From the NCBI GenBank assembly GCA_900618425.1, contig UZAN01040657.1:1-64000 (forward strand): 64,000 bases of DNA, read 5' to 3'. This stretch comes from Echinostoma caproni (lineage: Eukaryota; Platyhelminthes; Trematoda; Plagiorchiida; Echinostomatidae). How positions within the stretch are numbered: position 1 is the first letter of the stretch; each line of letters starts with the position of its first letter. The notes below the pieces were generated by a model that saw only the letters and a list, made by a program, of their open reading frames with translations, did no database searches and was not told the DNA's origin. Positions 11,343 through 22,073 of the stretch are shown here, piece after piece. The translations under genes and the position numbers were made by a program.

Positions 11343-12824
11343 AGTCCTTTTCCCAATCACTATTAATATTCATTGGTACTGATATAATCTGTACGAGAAA
11401 AACTCATAATGTGGCATAAACAGTTTGCTTTTTGTCAAAAATAACTACACCAAAGTTTGGCATTCCAGCTGCAACGTTCAATCTCATTCGGTTGCTGTTT
11501 TGTGAACAAATTCTGTATAATCCGATCTCATCTGTTGTTCCCGAGAGCCTGGAAAAGCAAGATTGAAATCTTCCCGATAAAAGCGTATGCTTTATGACGC
11601 AGTTTACGGTTTGAAAATAGTTGAAGAGTGCATTAAAACCTTTCTCAATAAAGGATTTTGGAATGATTTGATATTTTCATTTTTAACTCGGATACATTCA
11701 CGGACTTCACCGCATTGACTTGATGGGATTGATGTTCTTTTTAGTAAATGCCTTTTTTCTTTGATTCCCTTCCTTTATTTTATTTCGTAAACTGGTATGT
11801 GCTGTTGAATGGCCAGTTGGTTTGTTTTTGTTGTAACTTATCGAGAACTTTATTGCCAAACGAAAGTGCCAATGCGAGGGGAAAATTGAATTCATTTATC
11901 TAACTGAACTCAATACATTAATGCGCTCAAGGTTTTGCTCCTCAACCATAGAGCTCCCCGTAATGAGCATTCAATGATAGTCGATGGAAAACGTCAGTGA
12001 GATGCATGTGATTAGATAACAACGGTAATAGATAGAGAGACTGAGGTGATCTAACACCGACATGAAGTAATTGTGGATTCAGCAGTTCCATCGGCCGAGA
12101 TTGTGGATTGTTACACAATTCACTACTAATGATCAGTACCATTTACGCTTCCTCTGAATTAACTGCCTCATGAGTGGGATCCAAAAATATACTCATATTC
12201 GTGTATTAGAACGCTGTTTGTCTCGTGTCTTGCTCTATGTGCTAGTGGGTGCATTTTCAGGAAAATAATGATCCAGGTATTGCAGCCAATATACTTGAAT
12301 GAAGACTTATAGTATGGCACCAGGATGTTGTATCATTAATATAGGGCGCTGATGGTAAAATTCATTTAGACAATCATTTGTTTAGCGTCACAAACACCAT
12401 TGAAATTATTTAACTGTGTTCACTGCTTTTTATATGGCGTGCTGAGTGAGGACGAAGTGTCCATTGGTATTCTTTTAGAATTCCACAGATTTTATTGATA
12501 ATACCTAGTGTATGACAGGCATAACAAACATTGAAGGAATTAGCGGCAAAGGTATAAAGGTTATTGTACAACAGAAATTGCTCAATACTCGTTAAACGTC
12601 AATTACTGAGTCTGAGCTTAGCGGTAGGAAGATGGAACTTGTGAAAGAGAACCAAAAAATGAAACTACAAAGCCTAATGGTTCTTGAAAATACGCGTCGA
12701 CTTTCAGCAGAATATTTGATTTAAAGCGTTGTTCCACAACTAAACGAAATTTGGCTTGCGCAGATATCCCACTAACCTTTCGAGATGACATCGGAAACGC
12801 CAGAAATGAATTTATATTTTTCAG
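11343..12824. other. Non-coding, nothing recognised
   Basis: No supported feature. Frames at 11707-11895, 11942-12142 and 12618-12830 (all minus) show no family traits. Confidence 0.35.
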
Positions 12825-12944
12825 AATCATGTAAATTCAGTCTTCGAAACCTTTGGAATACATCCAGAAAATGAATTTGTGGCTATACGTTTGTTCAGAA
12901 TCAATTTACTCATTACCGTTGAATTGCCTCGTTACGGGAAAATG
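12825..12944 (+). CDS. Weak candidate internal exon
   Basis: An acceptor TTATATTTTTCAG (last base 12824) is followed by exactly 40 codons in one frame, with motifs NSVFETFGIHPENEFVA and LLITVELPRYGKM, and then ATG|GTATGA as a possible donor. The peptide is not recognised. A longer frame in another phase (12853-13194, 113 codons, AT-rich) overlaps it, so this may be coincidence. Confidence 0.2.
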
Positions 12945-15730
12945 GTATGAACTCTCCAAATCTAAACGTTATCCGTTAGGATTACTTGCATCACGACGAA
13001 AAATAACGATCAATTTATTTTTCACTGTCACAAGTTATTCTGTGATTAATTATTGTTTTTCTCAAATACGTCTGTTATCCGCATGTTCATGGAAGTATTT
13101 GATTTTTAGAAAGCAGATAACAGACGAGTTTTTATTAGTTTGTGTCACAAGAAAAGTGAAATGTTTTAGTTTTTTATTTGAATCCACAGAATGAATGTAA
13201 AATTTTTGTTTTAGTTCGAAAATTCAATGGTGAGGCCTACCACAATCTATTCTTTAAAGTACTTGTTCACCTTTGGAACTCCTAATAAATTTGTTTCTTC
13301 ATAATATTGTATCCGGTTAAATAGTATAAGTAATGGATAATACGTGTGCTGAACTTAGTAAACACTCTCATGGAACAGGGATCATTTATTAAAAATAATG
13401 AATTCCCATGCTGCTTTGCTTAAAATATTTTTGAAACCTCAGCTATAACTTTCGAACAATTACAAACGTTATCGCAACACTCAAAGTCACGAAAATTCAA
13501 ACGGCGATAAGAGAGGACTAAGAATATGGATGTACGAAATGAAATCAAGAATAAGTGCACATTACTCATCAATATGTCATCAATATGCAAGTATGATATT
13601 AAAGACTGAAATGTATTTCCAAAATGAGAGTGATGTTGCACGAGTTTTATCAACACCTGTATATGTCTATATATGTAGGAACAGACTTTTCCAGTCATTT
13701 GTCTTGGCACAAGGTGAAAGATATTTTGAATCCTTTCCGGCAGTGAAAGTGTTTGTCCCATCTGGCTGTTTCCGACCACACTCACCAGGTAAACTGGTAT
13801 ATGCTTATTTCCGTTGCGGACGGGTCACAGTGTACGATGCATTGGTGTCCAGTTAAATTCGATACAAAAAAGAGACTTTTTGGTTTGATTTGATTCTATT
13901 TGCTGCTATCTCAACAATTCTGCCTCTGTTGAGGTTACGCAAAAATCCAAGTGCCGCCTAGATCATCACAGTCAGATCAGAGCTCAGAAGTGTTACAATA
14001 ACCTCAGGAGGAGCTTTCATAAATCTGATACTCTTTTTGGAACAACAAGTGTGAATTAAATACAAATCTGATTGACTGGCAGTCTCATTCCAAAGAAATT
14101 GAACGAAAAGATTTTCTCGTACTGCTGAAAAATGCATTGTTAACGATTAAATTGTCGCACTTGGTTCTGTTCCGCTCATCGGAAAATAGTCGACAAAAAT
14201 TAATTAGATATTTTTCCATGCAAACCGTTGTAAATTGTTCACTTTAGTCAGTAAACTAATCGGTTATGTTCATCTAAGGTACTGGATGCGGGGGTTGTTG
14301 TGTATATTATAGTTTTATTCAGTAATTACATGTGGAGGTGCTCTCAAAATACATGTCTGCGTCGACCGATTAATCGAAAAACTTTCGAGCTGCTTATATG
14401 AATTGAGGGAGTACGATCATTCAAGATACACTCTCAGCAAGTAAGTTGAAACGTATACTTCAAATAATTAACCAAGAAAGAAACATGAAAGTATAAGCAA
14501 AACAATTTACATGAAAGTGTTACATTGTGTAAAAAATATGAAATGTTGTTTTGCTTGTAGTTAACTGCAATGTTGAAGTAGTCGGAGAACATTTTTACTG
14601 GGGCAAGGTAATAATTCGTGAGCATCAAAATAATAAATAAATAAATAATAATAATAAATAAAAATAATGAGATTTCCACAAACCACTGATTGAGTATTTT
14701 ACAAAGTTTGTAACGTGGTAAAAGTCTTCGAAGTAAATCTATTTGGTTTGATTTCAAATTGCTGGTAATCTCCAGGGTAAATACTACTTTAAAAAGACTA
14801 GTGGGTGGAGCACAATGTGGAAATGTTTATTCAAAGATGTACGGAGACAAGATCGAAGCGAGCGCTGCATCAAACATTATGCAACGTTGTTAATCCTTGA
14901 AAATACCTGTTTTTCAGCTAACCTTTATTCGATGCTCATTGTTCAAAGACAGGTTTTCAAAATTATTACTCTAATTATATTAAAAATGTGAACTGAGTCT
15001 ATATAAGTCTTTCTGAGAAAACAAAAATCCACAAATTTATCAATTACTTGTATTTGAATTGAAACATAACACAAGTTCGCAACATTCAATTATAATGCAT
15101 TGCCGCAAACGCGTTCTATTTAATCAAAATCGATGATAATTAAAAAACGGAAAAAAGCGGATGGGTGTGAATTAGTGGTGGACAGTGTTTGCCTTATGCA
15201 CGTGAGAAAAATTAAGTTTATTTCGGCATACAACTGATACGCGTCTCGTTTTACCTGGTTTATATAGGGAGATAAAGGAAAGTGTATGTGATATCCTCAG
15301 TACACCGAGCGCAGGACGTACCGGATTTGTTTAAATTTCACAGGTTTTGCTTGCGAGTCTACTAATTAAAACAGAATGTGGTAAATACTAACTTTCGTTA
15401 TCATTTAAGGACCCTTCGAAAGCAGAAGTAAGGTTTTCAAACGAGAGTTTTGTTTTCTATCCAATAAAGCCTCTCAATAAAATATCAGTATAAATAATTT
15501 TTATATTGGTTACCCTTCATTTCTGAATTCGCTTCTTCCACTCTCGTATTACGCTTATTTTAAGTTTTATATAACCATTTATTAGGTTGCAAAGCTGACG
15601 GAATGTGAGATTAAACAGTGATAAACGGTTTATTGGAAAGTGGGTTACCACATATAGTAAAGCCGTCAGAAGATCTTTTACCACTTGTCATTCCAAATCA
15701 ACGGAACTCCCGATTGTTCCTGTTACCCAG
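12945..15730. other. Non-coding with overlapping antisense frames
   Basis: No feature is supported. Two opposed long frames overlap at 13420-13856 (121 codons minus, 108 codons plus); neither has recognisable motifs. A short frame after the acceptor at 13440 (TTTTGAAACCTCAG) reads as a 20-odd residue basic tail in two phases and is not called. Confidence 0.3.
14627..14669. repeat. AAT/AAAT microsatellite
   Basis: An imperfect run of AATA and AAT units about 43 bases long. Confidence 0.85.
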
Positions 15731-15888
15731 AACTTTACTGCAATAGGACAGGTGTGGTGCACTGTGTCCTCGTTACATTACTGATAGTACTAGTCACACT
15801 AGCTCTATTCCTTTGGCATATGAAGTATGACGACAACGAAGGCCGGAGCAAGTCTTATTTGACATATTTGTCATTTAGTATTCTTTGA
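15731..15888 (+). CDS. Candidate exon: transmembrane helix and short tail
   Basis: An acceptor with a pyrimidine-rich tract (GATTGTTCCTGTTACCCAG, last base 15730) opens a frame with LYCNRTG (glycosylation sequon), a 20-residue hydrophobic helix (VLVTLLIVLVTLALFLW), a stop-transfer-like HMKYDD and a polar tail ending at TGA 15886-15888. Entry needs two bases, matching the phase in which the SUEL-like exon at 8218-8379 would leave. Joined, they would give a type I membrane-anchored lectin, the architecture of EVA1-like receptors, though with a shorter tail than usual. The same frame is open upstream to 15661 (with TPDCSCYPELYC), so the true exon start could be earlier. Linkage to the 8218 exon is an inference from phase, strand and topology. 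Confidence 0.33.
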
Positions 15889-15960
15889 AAATCTTCTTCC
15901 ACTTACTGATGGGTTAATTAGCGGGAGCAATGTCCCTTTTATGGAAGCTTCACAGGCTGA

Positions 15961-16459
15961 TATTACGCAACAGCATGTTTGCAGCAAGAAACCTTCAGCA
16001 ATGGTCCAGTGACTGACTCAAAATGGAGGCGTGATTGTTACCTAACCAGAATGTTTTGGTCTAATCAGTTACTCAAAATAACACTTCCGGTGGGTTCAAA
16101 CAAGGTGCAGTTTGTTGGTCTTTATACACATTATTCGCGAATCATGAACTTCTATGGATGACACAATGCTCAGATACCAGAGAGTTATAAATACTAGTTG
16201 GAACAGCCATTGTGTTTCACGGTTAACGTTCAATATTTCCAACATATCTCATTTTAAGAGAGTGGATAGTTTACTATTTCCAGAAAGTGTTCTCCTATCT
16301 GTCAGCACACCAGGGATCAGTCAATGTGAGCAGCACGTTTTAGTTCTTAATCGTTGTGCGCCAAACTGCACTAGAGTAACGCTGATGGATAGCCATAACT
16401 CTGCTTAGATTAAGCGCCTCATCAGTTCTAACGGTGCCCTTGGTTGGTGAATCTAGCGA
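15961..16459 (+). pseudogene. Coding-like stretch with two frame changes, unrecognised
   Basis: Three frames connect end to end. The first (to about 16161) includes KITLPVGSNKVQFVGLYTHY and NFYG. The second (about 16154-16408) has NTSWNSHCVSRLTFNISNIS, FPESVLLSVSTPGISQCE and LNRCAPNCTR. The third (about 16400-16459) reads RLSASSVLTVPLVGESSE and stops right at a perfect GTAAGT donor sequence (16460). Sequons and spaced Cys residues suggest an extracellular domain rich in beta strands. The two shifts mean a decayed copy, sequence errors (N bases occur nearby at 16551 and 16742), or chance. No family is assigned. Confidence 0.25.
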
Positions 16460-17613
16460 GTAAGTGAAGACACGGAGGATGAAAGTATTCATGCCACTGA
16501 TGAGCTGTGAAAACAAAACGAAATATCTTCTAATAAAACTGATTGCCAAANTTGCCGTTTTTGAAGAAAAAGGTGTAAATGAAACTGAACAGATTTAAAT
16601 TGCTTGAATCCTTTTATTTTGGCATCCAGACGACAGGCAGATATACCATCTATTGTGACTGGTCAACTGTAACCGTTGTATCTTACAGAGATGAAGAGCT
16701 TTTTCTTCTTCAAAATTGACAGTACAAAGCCCAAGAACAAANAGAGTAGACAGTGAATGCATCAATGGAAGGATATAATTTGAAATATGTCTGGACTCTT
16801 TGTAGTGAATACCCTCTGCACCTCAATGAATGATGGAAAATTATTGTTCTGTCAAGAACAGAAGTTCCATAACTGTGCAACAGACTTTAAGTTGCGTATT
16901 ATAAACTCCATACTGTTTCAAATGTAGAACGTAGGACAGAAGACATGTGTCTAACATACGGATAATATAACATAAATAGAATAGTTCCTACAATTCCTAT
17001 CAAAGACATTGGAAGCTGGATGTGAGCGCAAGAATCGGAACGTGATTTGACAAACAGCCGTGTATCTAATACTACAATCAAATAAAACATGAACACTACC
17101 AATAGAACTGAAGCATCTTAACGAGACGAGGAGCCAGTATGGTTGAAAGAGATATTGATCTATGCTTGTTGATCCCAAATTCCATCAGTGAAAGGCAACT
17201 TTCTCAATTCCTCATTTATACGCATGATCCCAGTTATCTATCTATCATTGTCTGTCTCCGTCTCTTTCTGTAAATGTTGAAGCACGGTAAAGTGTTCTCT
17301 TCCTCTAGTTGAAAATTTACTCGATGGTCGTATATTAGTTTAATTAAATGGATTATAAAAATATCAGTTATATATTGCAACGTATATTATTATTATTATT
17401 ATTATTTATTTCTAACGGACAATGTTTGTCAGGAACTTCTTGATGGATTTATAGAGGCACTAGATTATTATGCAAGAAAAGGAAAAGATTAGGAGCTCGT
17501 TTTGAATTTTAGCAAACTAGGCACGAAACTCTTCTTGATAGTCACTGACCGGGCAGGATAGCGTACAAAAAAGGTTCTCTCGTGAAAAATGCTAGAAACG
17601 TTTATGGTTGCAG
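16460..17613. other. Non-coding, nothing recognised
   Basis: Contains two N bases (16551, 16742), an AATAAA at about 16531-16536 and minus-strand hydrophobic frames (16899-17178) without family features. Confidence 0.35.
17384..17409. repeat. (ATT)n microsatellite
   Basis: About eight perfect ATT units. Confidence 0.9.
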
Positions 17614-17832
17614 TGTGTTGAGGGATGGGATTTGCATGCACCTAAGGCACGAGTAAAGAATGGGTTCTATCAACTGAAACGTTGTCTGCAAACTTCAAGC
17701 ATGCATCAGTACATCTGTCACAAATGTTGTTTATCAGGACGGAAAATGGAACTTGGGAAACGAGGCTGTTCGTTTTTAGACCAAGCCTCAGGAGTTTGGA
17801 ATGGGCCTTCATCAAACCAGGGAAAATTATAA
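17614..17832 (+). CDS. Unrecognised Cys-rich reading frame, possible exon
   Basis: An acceptor-like TTTATGGTTGCAG (last base 17613) precedes 72 codons to a TAA at 17830-17832. The peptide holds CVEGWDLHAPKA, KNGFYQLKRC, a Cys cluster YICHKCC and GKRGCSFLDQASGVWN. It is rich in Cys and basic residues like a small secreted domain, but I do not recognise it. A second open frame (17682-17894) overlaps. It lies downstream of the candidate lectin exons on the same strand. Confidence 0.2.
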   Translation, partial: CVEGWDLHAPKARVKNGFYQLKRCLQTSSMHQYICHKCCLSGRKMELGKRGCSFLDQASGVWNGPSSNQGKL

Positions 17833-18204
17833 GAGAGCAATCATGGGGTCAAGAGATGACTTATTACCGAACAAAAGTTTCTATCAGTGATTGAGCAGCG
17901 TTGGGATAACGCAATATTCTCATGCAAAACGAGAGGTTTTCCAACGTGCGAGTAACAGTTATGGCGTGTGAACAGCAGTGAAGGGTACCTTTCAAATATA
18001 CGTGTTTCACATGACTGATCTTTCTCATCTGCTTCCCATTTAATCTGCAAACAATCTGAGGTAAATGAAGAAGGTTACAAGGTGAACACAAATCCGAGGC
18101 GTATTCAGGAATAAGAAAAATACTGGTAACTAAGAATAGGTACCGAATCGATATACGTTTGTTGTATGCTGCCGGTTCTGATAAGTTTATTATAAGAACG
18201 GAAA

Positions 18205-18333
18205 TGATGATTGTTGTTTGGAAGATTCAAGTCTTTATGTCGGGATGGTGAAAAGTTCGGTAGCCTCGTAGGGATTCGAACCCACGCGTGAATGCCGCCT
18301 ACGCTGTTTTTGTACAGCTGATCTATGAGGCCA
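18205..18333 (-). repeat. tRNA-derived SINE, copy 1 (minus)
   Basis: On the minus strand from 18332 there is a 72-base tRNA-like body. It has a 5' arm GGCCTCA able to pair with CGAGGCT at the 3' end (six of seven pairs), an A-box-like TAGATCAGCTG, an internal part GCGTAGGCGGCATTC, and a perfect B box GGGTTCGAATCCC. A tail with CCGAACTTTTCACCAT follows to about 18205. The anticodon arm does not fold normally, so this is a tRNA-derived repeat rather than a tRNA gene. Copy 2 at 18411-18515 shares both head and tail. Confidence 0.6.
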
Positions 18334-18410
18334 AAAAGACCTGATCTTTTCACATTCGAGTTACCCACCCAACTTTCAGAGGTATATGGCATCAACTAGT
18401 TAGTATGCAA

Positions 18411-18515
18411 GCTGACCAATAGAGCATGCGATATACAACCAAAGCGTAGTCATCGTCCTTACGTGGGTTCGAATCCCACCGAGAAAACTGAAGATTTCAC
18501 AATATCGACAAAAAA
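18411..18515 (+). repeat. tRNA-derived SINE, copy 2 (plus)
   Basis: Same family as copy 1, in the opposite orientation about 80 bases away. The shared blocks are ATAGA, ACAA, AGCGTAG, ACGTGGGTTCGAATCCCAC (perfect B box inside a five-pair T arm) and the tail, here CTGAAGATTTCAC with TATCGACA. The acceptor arm is not paired. Confidence 0.6.
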
Positions 18516-18969
18516 TGGGGATATCATCAAAATACTTCAACTGGCACAGGAGGCAGAACAAATAATTCACCGATTCAAGTCGTCAAAAGATAACGTGACA
18601 AAACAGTATTTTGAAGCGCAGCTGAACTAATGAATGACGCCGGTAACTGTCTTCATCAAAATTTAACATGCTGATGTGGTCGCGAAAGTAAGTAGTCCCA
18701 AAACAGTTCAAGAAACATAAGAAAAACACCGAACGACTGCTGCTCACTAAATCAAAGAGAACGGATCAGAGAGTAAAAAACTGAAAAACAATCAATAAAT
18801 GCACAGTGCACATGTTTGGCTTTGTAGTTTAAACTTACGGAAAAAAGTGAACTGTGGAAGAAATGGCACCCAGTAATGAGTGATTATACTTGCGTGCAAA
18901 GTGATACATTTTTAAAGGTGAATTTATCGTGCATATAGCATGTGAAGCGTGAACTGAGAAGCTGGGAAT

Positions 18970-19012
18970 CACTGGACAACTGTTTTGACCTGTTTGGGTC
19001 TCATCAGCAGTG
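18970..19012 (-). ncRNA. Hammerhead ribozyme, type I, minimal stem III (G12 mutated)
   Basis: On the minus strand: stem I CACTG/CAGTG (five pairs), core CTGATGA, stem II GACC/GGTC closed by loop CAAACA, then AAAA where GAAA is required, a minimal stem III with a short loop, and cleavage-site triplet GTC directly before the 3' half of stem I. Every structural part is in the right order and spacing. The one core change replaces the conserved G12, the presumed general base, so self-cleavage should be lost or very weak. Hammerheads with a very short stem III occur in Penelope-like elements and in flatworm repeats, where they process the repeat RNA. Confidence 0.7.
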
Positions 19013-19032
19013 TCAGTCCATCGACCCTACTG

Positions 19033-19043
19033 GAGATCGAACC
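19033..19043 (-). promoter_or_regulatory. B-box-like pol III promoter element
   Basis: The minus strand reads GGTTCGATCTC, close to the B box consensus GGTTCGANNCC, 20 bases upstream of the minus-strand hammerhead. Schistosome Sm-alpha-type repeats combine pol III boxes with a hammerhead. No convincing A box is seen. Confidence 0.35.
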
Positions 19044-19064
19044 AGGGACCTCAGAAACAGAATG

Positions 19065-19102
19065 CTGATAAGACCCAAACAGGTCAAAATAGCTGTCCAG
19101 TG
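19065..19102 (+). ncRNA. Hammerhead ribozyme remnant, plus copy
   Basis: Core CTGATAA (G8 changed to A), the same GACC/CAAACA/GGTC stem-loop II, AAAA in place of GAAA, then AGCTGTC and the 3' stem I strand CAGTG. The 5' strand of stem I is missing (GAAT upstream instead of CACTG). Two catalytic positions are altered and stem I cannot form, so it is a fossil copy of the minus-strand ribozyme. Confidence 0.55.
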
Positions 19103-19156
19103 ATTCCAAGCTTCTCAGTTCACGCTTCATTTGCTATATACACGATGAAATCATCT

Positions 19157-20924
19157 TTGAAATTGAATCAGATTCTCCATTACTCACCTGACTCTGGTAC
19201 ATGTCATTTGGGAAGGTAAGAGACAACTAGAGGCGACACAGTCCTGTCCACCTCATCAATTTCCTTAGTGAAAAGGAGAGTAATCGGCTAAAAATTATTC
19301 CCAATTGGGGCCTTTGTGGTTTGTTTGGAATAAATGTTATGCTTGCAGGTGGCCAGCACTCTGAAATAGTACAAAGGTGGATTGCAAGTTCAACTGTGTA
19401 CGCAAACGTGTGAGACAACGGTTCAGTATCGTTCTTAAAAGGTACAGAAAATAAGTTGTCTGTATAAGGTGCATTCGACAACTTGAGAGAACGCAGGTGT
19501 CTATGCACCTAGCAAGAGTTAATGAGTTCACATTAAGCTGGAGTGTTTGTAAAACTGGAGTTGAAGCCGATGGAAACTTGATAAATGCAGCATTTAATTG
19601 GTTAGCACAACTAGAACACCCGAAATCATTTTATTCCTTCTGCAAAGCATGTGGATTCTGCTTTCCATAAGTTTACAGTGGCCCGTGTAAAATGCTGGTT
19701 TGCATACAGGATTTTCAAGTGCCTTATTTCACTCATTATCGAAGAAGTAGTCGTAGCACTCCGGCTCAGTGCCACGTTCAACTTCACGTTCTATTTTAGA
19801 AGATGCCGTTCAAAACGAATGTTGATATTATACCCAGTTTAATGAAAAACAGAAGCGTCGTATTGGATAGCCAAGTTGTGTCCACAGAAAAACAGGCGAT
19901 TCTTACTTTGACAGACTCCCTTTGTAAAGCAATTTTACCTGTAAAAATATTTTACGGCTGTAACAAAGATACTGGGTTTGAGTAAAGTCTGACCAGGATC
20001 AATTAATGATTAATGATGTGCTGGAAGGAGAAGGGTTTGACGGAAAATGTATCAGCTCGATTAGTGATCATGTGATCTTAAAATGGGGAACTTATCATGA
20101 GAACTCCAAAATTAAAGTCTCCGAACAGTAAAATTTATTACGTTTTGGAATTCCATGACAACAAATGGTCTCATTTTTCTTTCTTAATAGAACTCAGTAA
20201 ACAACACCAGGCATTCCGCTGCTGGATGAATAAGTACATGTTACTGAAGGTAGTTCGAAATTCTGTGATAGAAATCCTCGATCTTAAAGTAATATTGGAA
20301 ACCACAGAGATTTTTAGTTCACATCATTGGAGGTTTAGATCTCAAGACCATTTTTCAACAATGTAGGCAGCTACGATTACCTATCTTTTTCATGAACGCA
20401 ACATGTTTCCCGTCATCACCAGATTTCATTTTCGTTTTTATTCGGCAGTGTCCGTTTTGGAATGCAAAATGTCGAAGAAATTCCTTCATGTTATTTTTCT
20501 CAGCGATTCATCTCGTACATCTTTTCATTCAAGGACGTTGTGTTCTCACTGTATTGGAAGGCTCTTTGTACAACATGAGTAATGGAAAACAGGTTTAAAA
20601 CTGGATAATAAAATATCAAAATGTAATTAAGCCCAAGGTGCGTGTACTTTAAAATGCGTGCTTTAGAAAGCTTACAACGCTGGAAAGTATAGCAACCCAG
20701 CGTTAGCATCATCCTCCCTGAATTCTGGATAAAACATCATTTTTTCAAAAGGTCCATCGTGATGACTTGTAAAACCATCATGCAATAATGTTTTTCAAAG
20801 TAAATTTACTTGATATTTTAACTCTGTTCTAAAATCTACGTAATAAGCAAGAACCTTGGGTTACTATCTCAGGTCACAGATTGACGTTGCAAATATAACT
20901 GTATTGACATCGTTCAAATTCTTG
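19157..20924. other. Non-coding, nothing recognised
   Basis: Frames at 19227-19531 (minus, two phases), 19651-19985 (plus) and 20097-20366 (plus, 89 codons) show no family motifs. Confidence 0.3.
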
Positions 20925-21045
20925 ATTGGCAGGTAGAAGTGCATGTGCTGTACAAAATATGAGGAAGCGTCTGTGCTTGGGTTCGAATCCTGCCAAGGCC
21001 ACTGATCTTTATAAAATTTTCATAAAATAACAGGTGNAGAGTTGG
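20925..21045 (+). repeat. tRNA-derived SINE, copy 3 (plus)
   Basis: An A-box-like GGTAGAAGTGCATG, then GCTGTACAAAA and AAGCGT shared with copy 1, the B box GGGTTCGAATCC, and a tail starting CACTGATCTTT as in copies 1 and 2. An N lies in the tail at 21037. The boundaries are approximate. Confidence 0.5.
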
Positions 21046-21483
21046 TTTATTATGGGTGAATGCGCTTTAATACGTTCGCAATTTTACTAACGTTCTAGTT
21101 CTTGTGCGTAATACCTTAGCTGTTGCGCATGGCTACAGATCCTTCATTTGGGTTTTATTTCTCATATTTGACGAAAGATATTTGCCACTGATCGCTTATA
21201 TGGGACATATATATCCAAGCGGCATAATCTACTCCGCCAATATTCAAATCTAGCCGACTCTACTTTTAAAACTTGTATAATGTCAATGCCGTGAATGCGG
21301 TTTCAGAACGCCGCGCTTGCGGAAACGGACAGACAGTTCAGGCAAGCACAGTCTATAGGATGCTAAGCCATGTTACAGACCAGACGAAACATATTTCTAA
21401 TCTGCCAGTAACGGAGAACGGAAAAATTACGCCTAAATAAACTTGAGTGATGCGAAAAGTGTGACGATATTTTATTCTTTTTG

Positions 21484-22073
21484 NNNNNNNNNNNNNNNNN
21501 NNNNNNNNNNNNNNNNNNNNNNNNNNNNNNNNNNNNNNNNNNNNNNNNNNNNNNNNNNNNNNNNNNNNNNNNNNNNNNNNNNNNNNNNNNNNNNNNNNNN
21601 NNNNNNNNNNNNNNNNNNNNNNNNNNNNNNNNNNNNNNNNNNNNNNNNNNNNNNNNNNNNNNNNNNNNNNNNNNNNNNNNNNNNNNNNNNNNNNNNNNNN
21701 NNNNNNNNNNNNNNNNNNNNNNNNNNNNNNNNNNNNNNNNNNNNNNNNNNNNNNNNNNNNNNNNNNNNNNNNNNNNNNNNNNNNNNNNNNNNNNNNNNNN
21801 NNNNNNNNNNNNNNNNNNNNNNNNNNNNNNNNNNNNNNNNNNNNNNNNNNNNNNNNNNNNNNNNNNNNNNNNNNNNNNNNNNNNNNNNNNNNNNNNNNNN
21901 NNNNNNNNNNNNNNNNNNNNNNNNNNNNNNNNNNNNNNNNNNNNNNNNNNNNNNNNNNNNNNNNNNNNNNNNNNNNNNNNNNNNNNNNNNNNNNNNNNNN
22001 NNNNNNNNNNNNNNNNNNNNNNNNNNNNNNNNNNNNNNNNNNNNNNNNNNNNNNNNNNNNNNNNNNNNNNNNN
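21484..22073. other. Assembly gap (590 N)
   Basis: An uninterrupted run of N. Any reading frame through it is meaningless. Confidence 1.

Larger units (their letters stand above)
18915..19156. repeat. Inverted pair of hammerhead-bearing repeats
   Basis: Two copies of a roughly 90-base unit face each other (18915-19005 read on minus, 19065-19156 read on plus) around a 60-base spacer. Matching blocks outside the ribozyme are AGCTTCTCAGTTCACGCTTC, GCTATAT and CACGAT. As RNA this would fold into one long hairpin. The spacer carries a pol III B-box-like sequence on the minus strand. Confidence 0.7.

Noticed and set aside
12853..13194. 113-codon plus frame
   Set aside because: AT-rich with no recognisable domain; conflicts with the splice-flanked frame at 12825-12944.
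13420..13856. Overlapping antisense frames of 121 and 108 codons
   Set aside because: No motif in either direction and no clear splice signals; AT-rich chance frames are common at this length.
16496..16526. CTGATGAG followed 14 bases later by CGAAAT, hammerhead-like core
   Set aside because: Stem II does not form next to the core, no stem I partner and no cleavage triplet after a stem III are present; probably coincidence.
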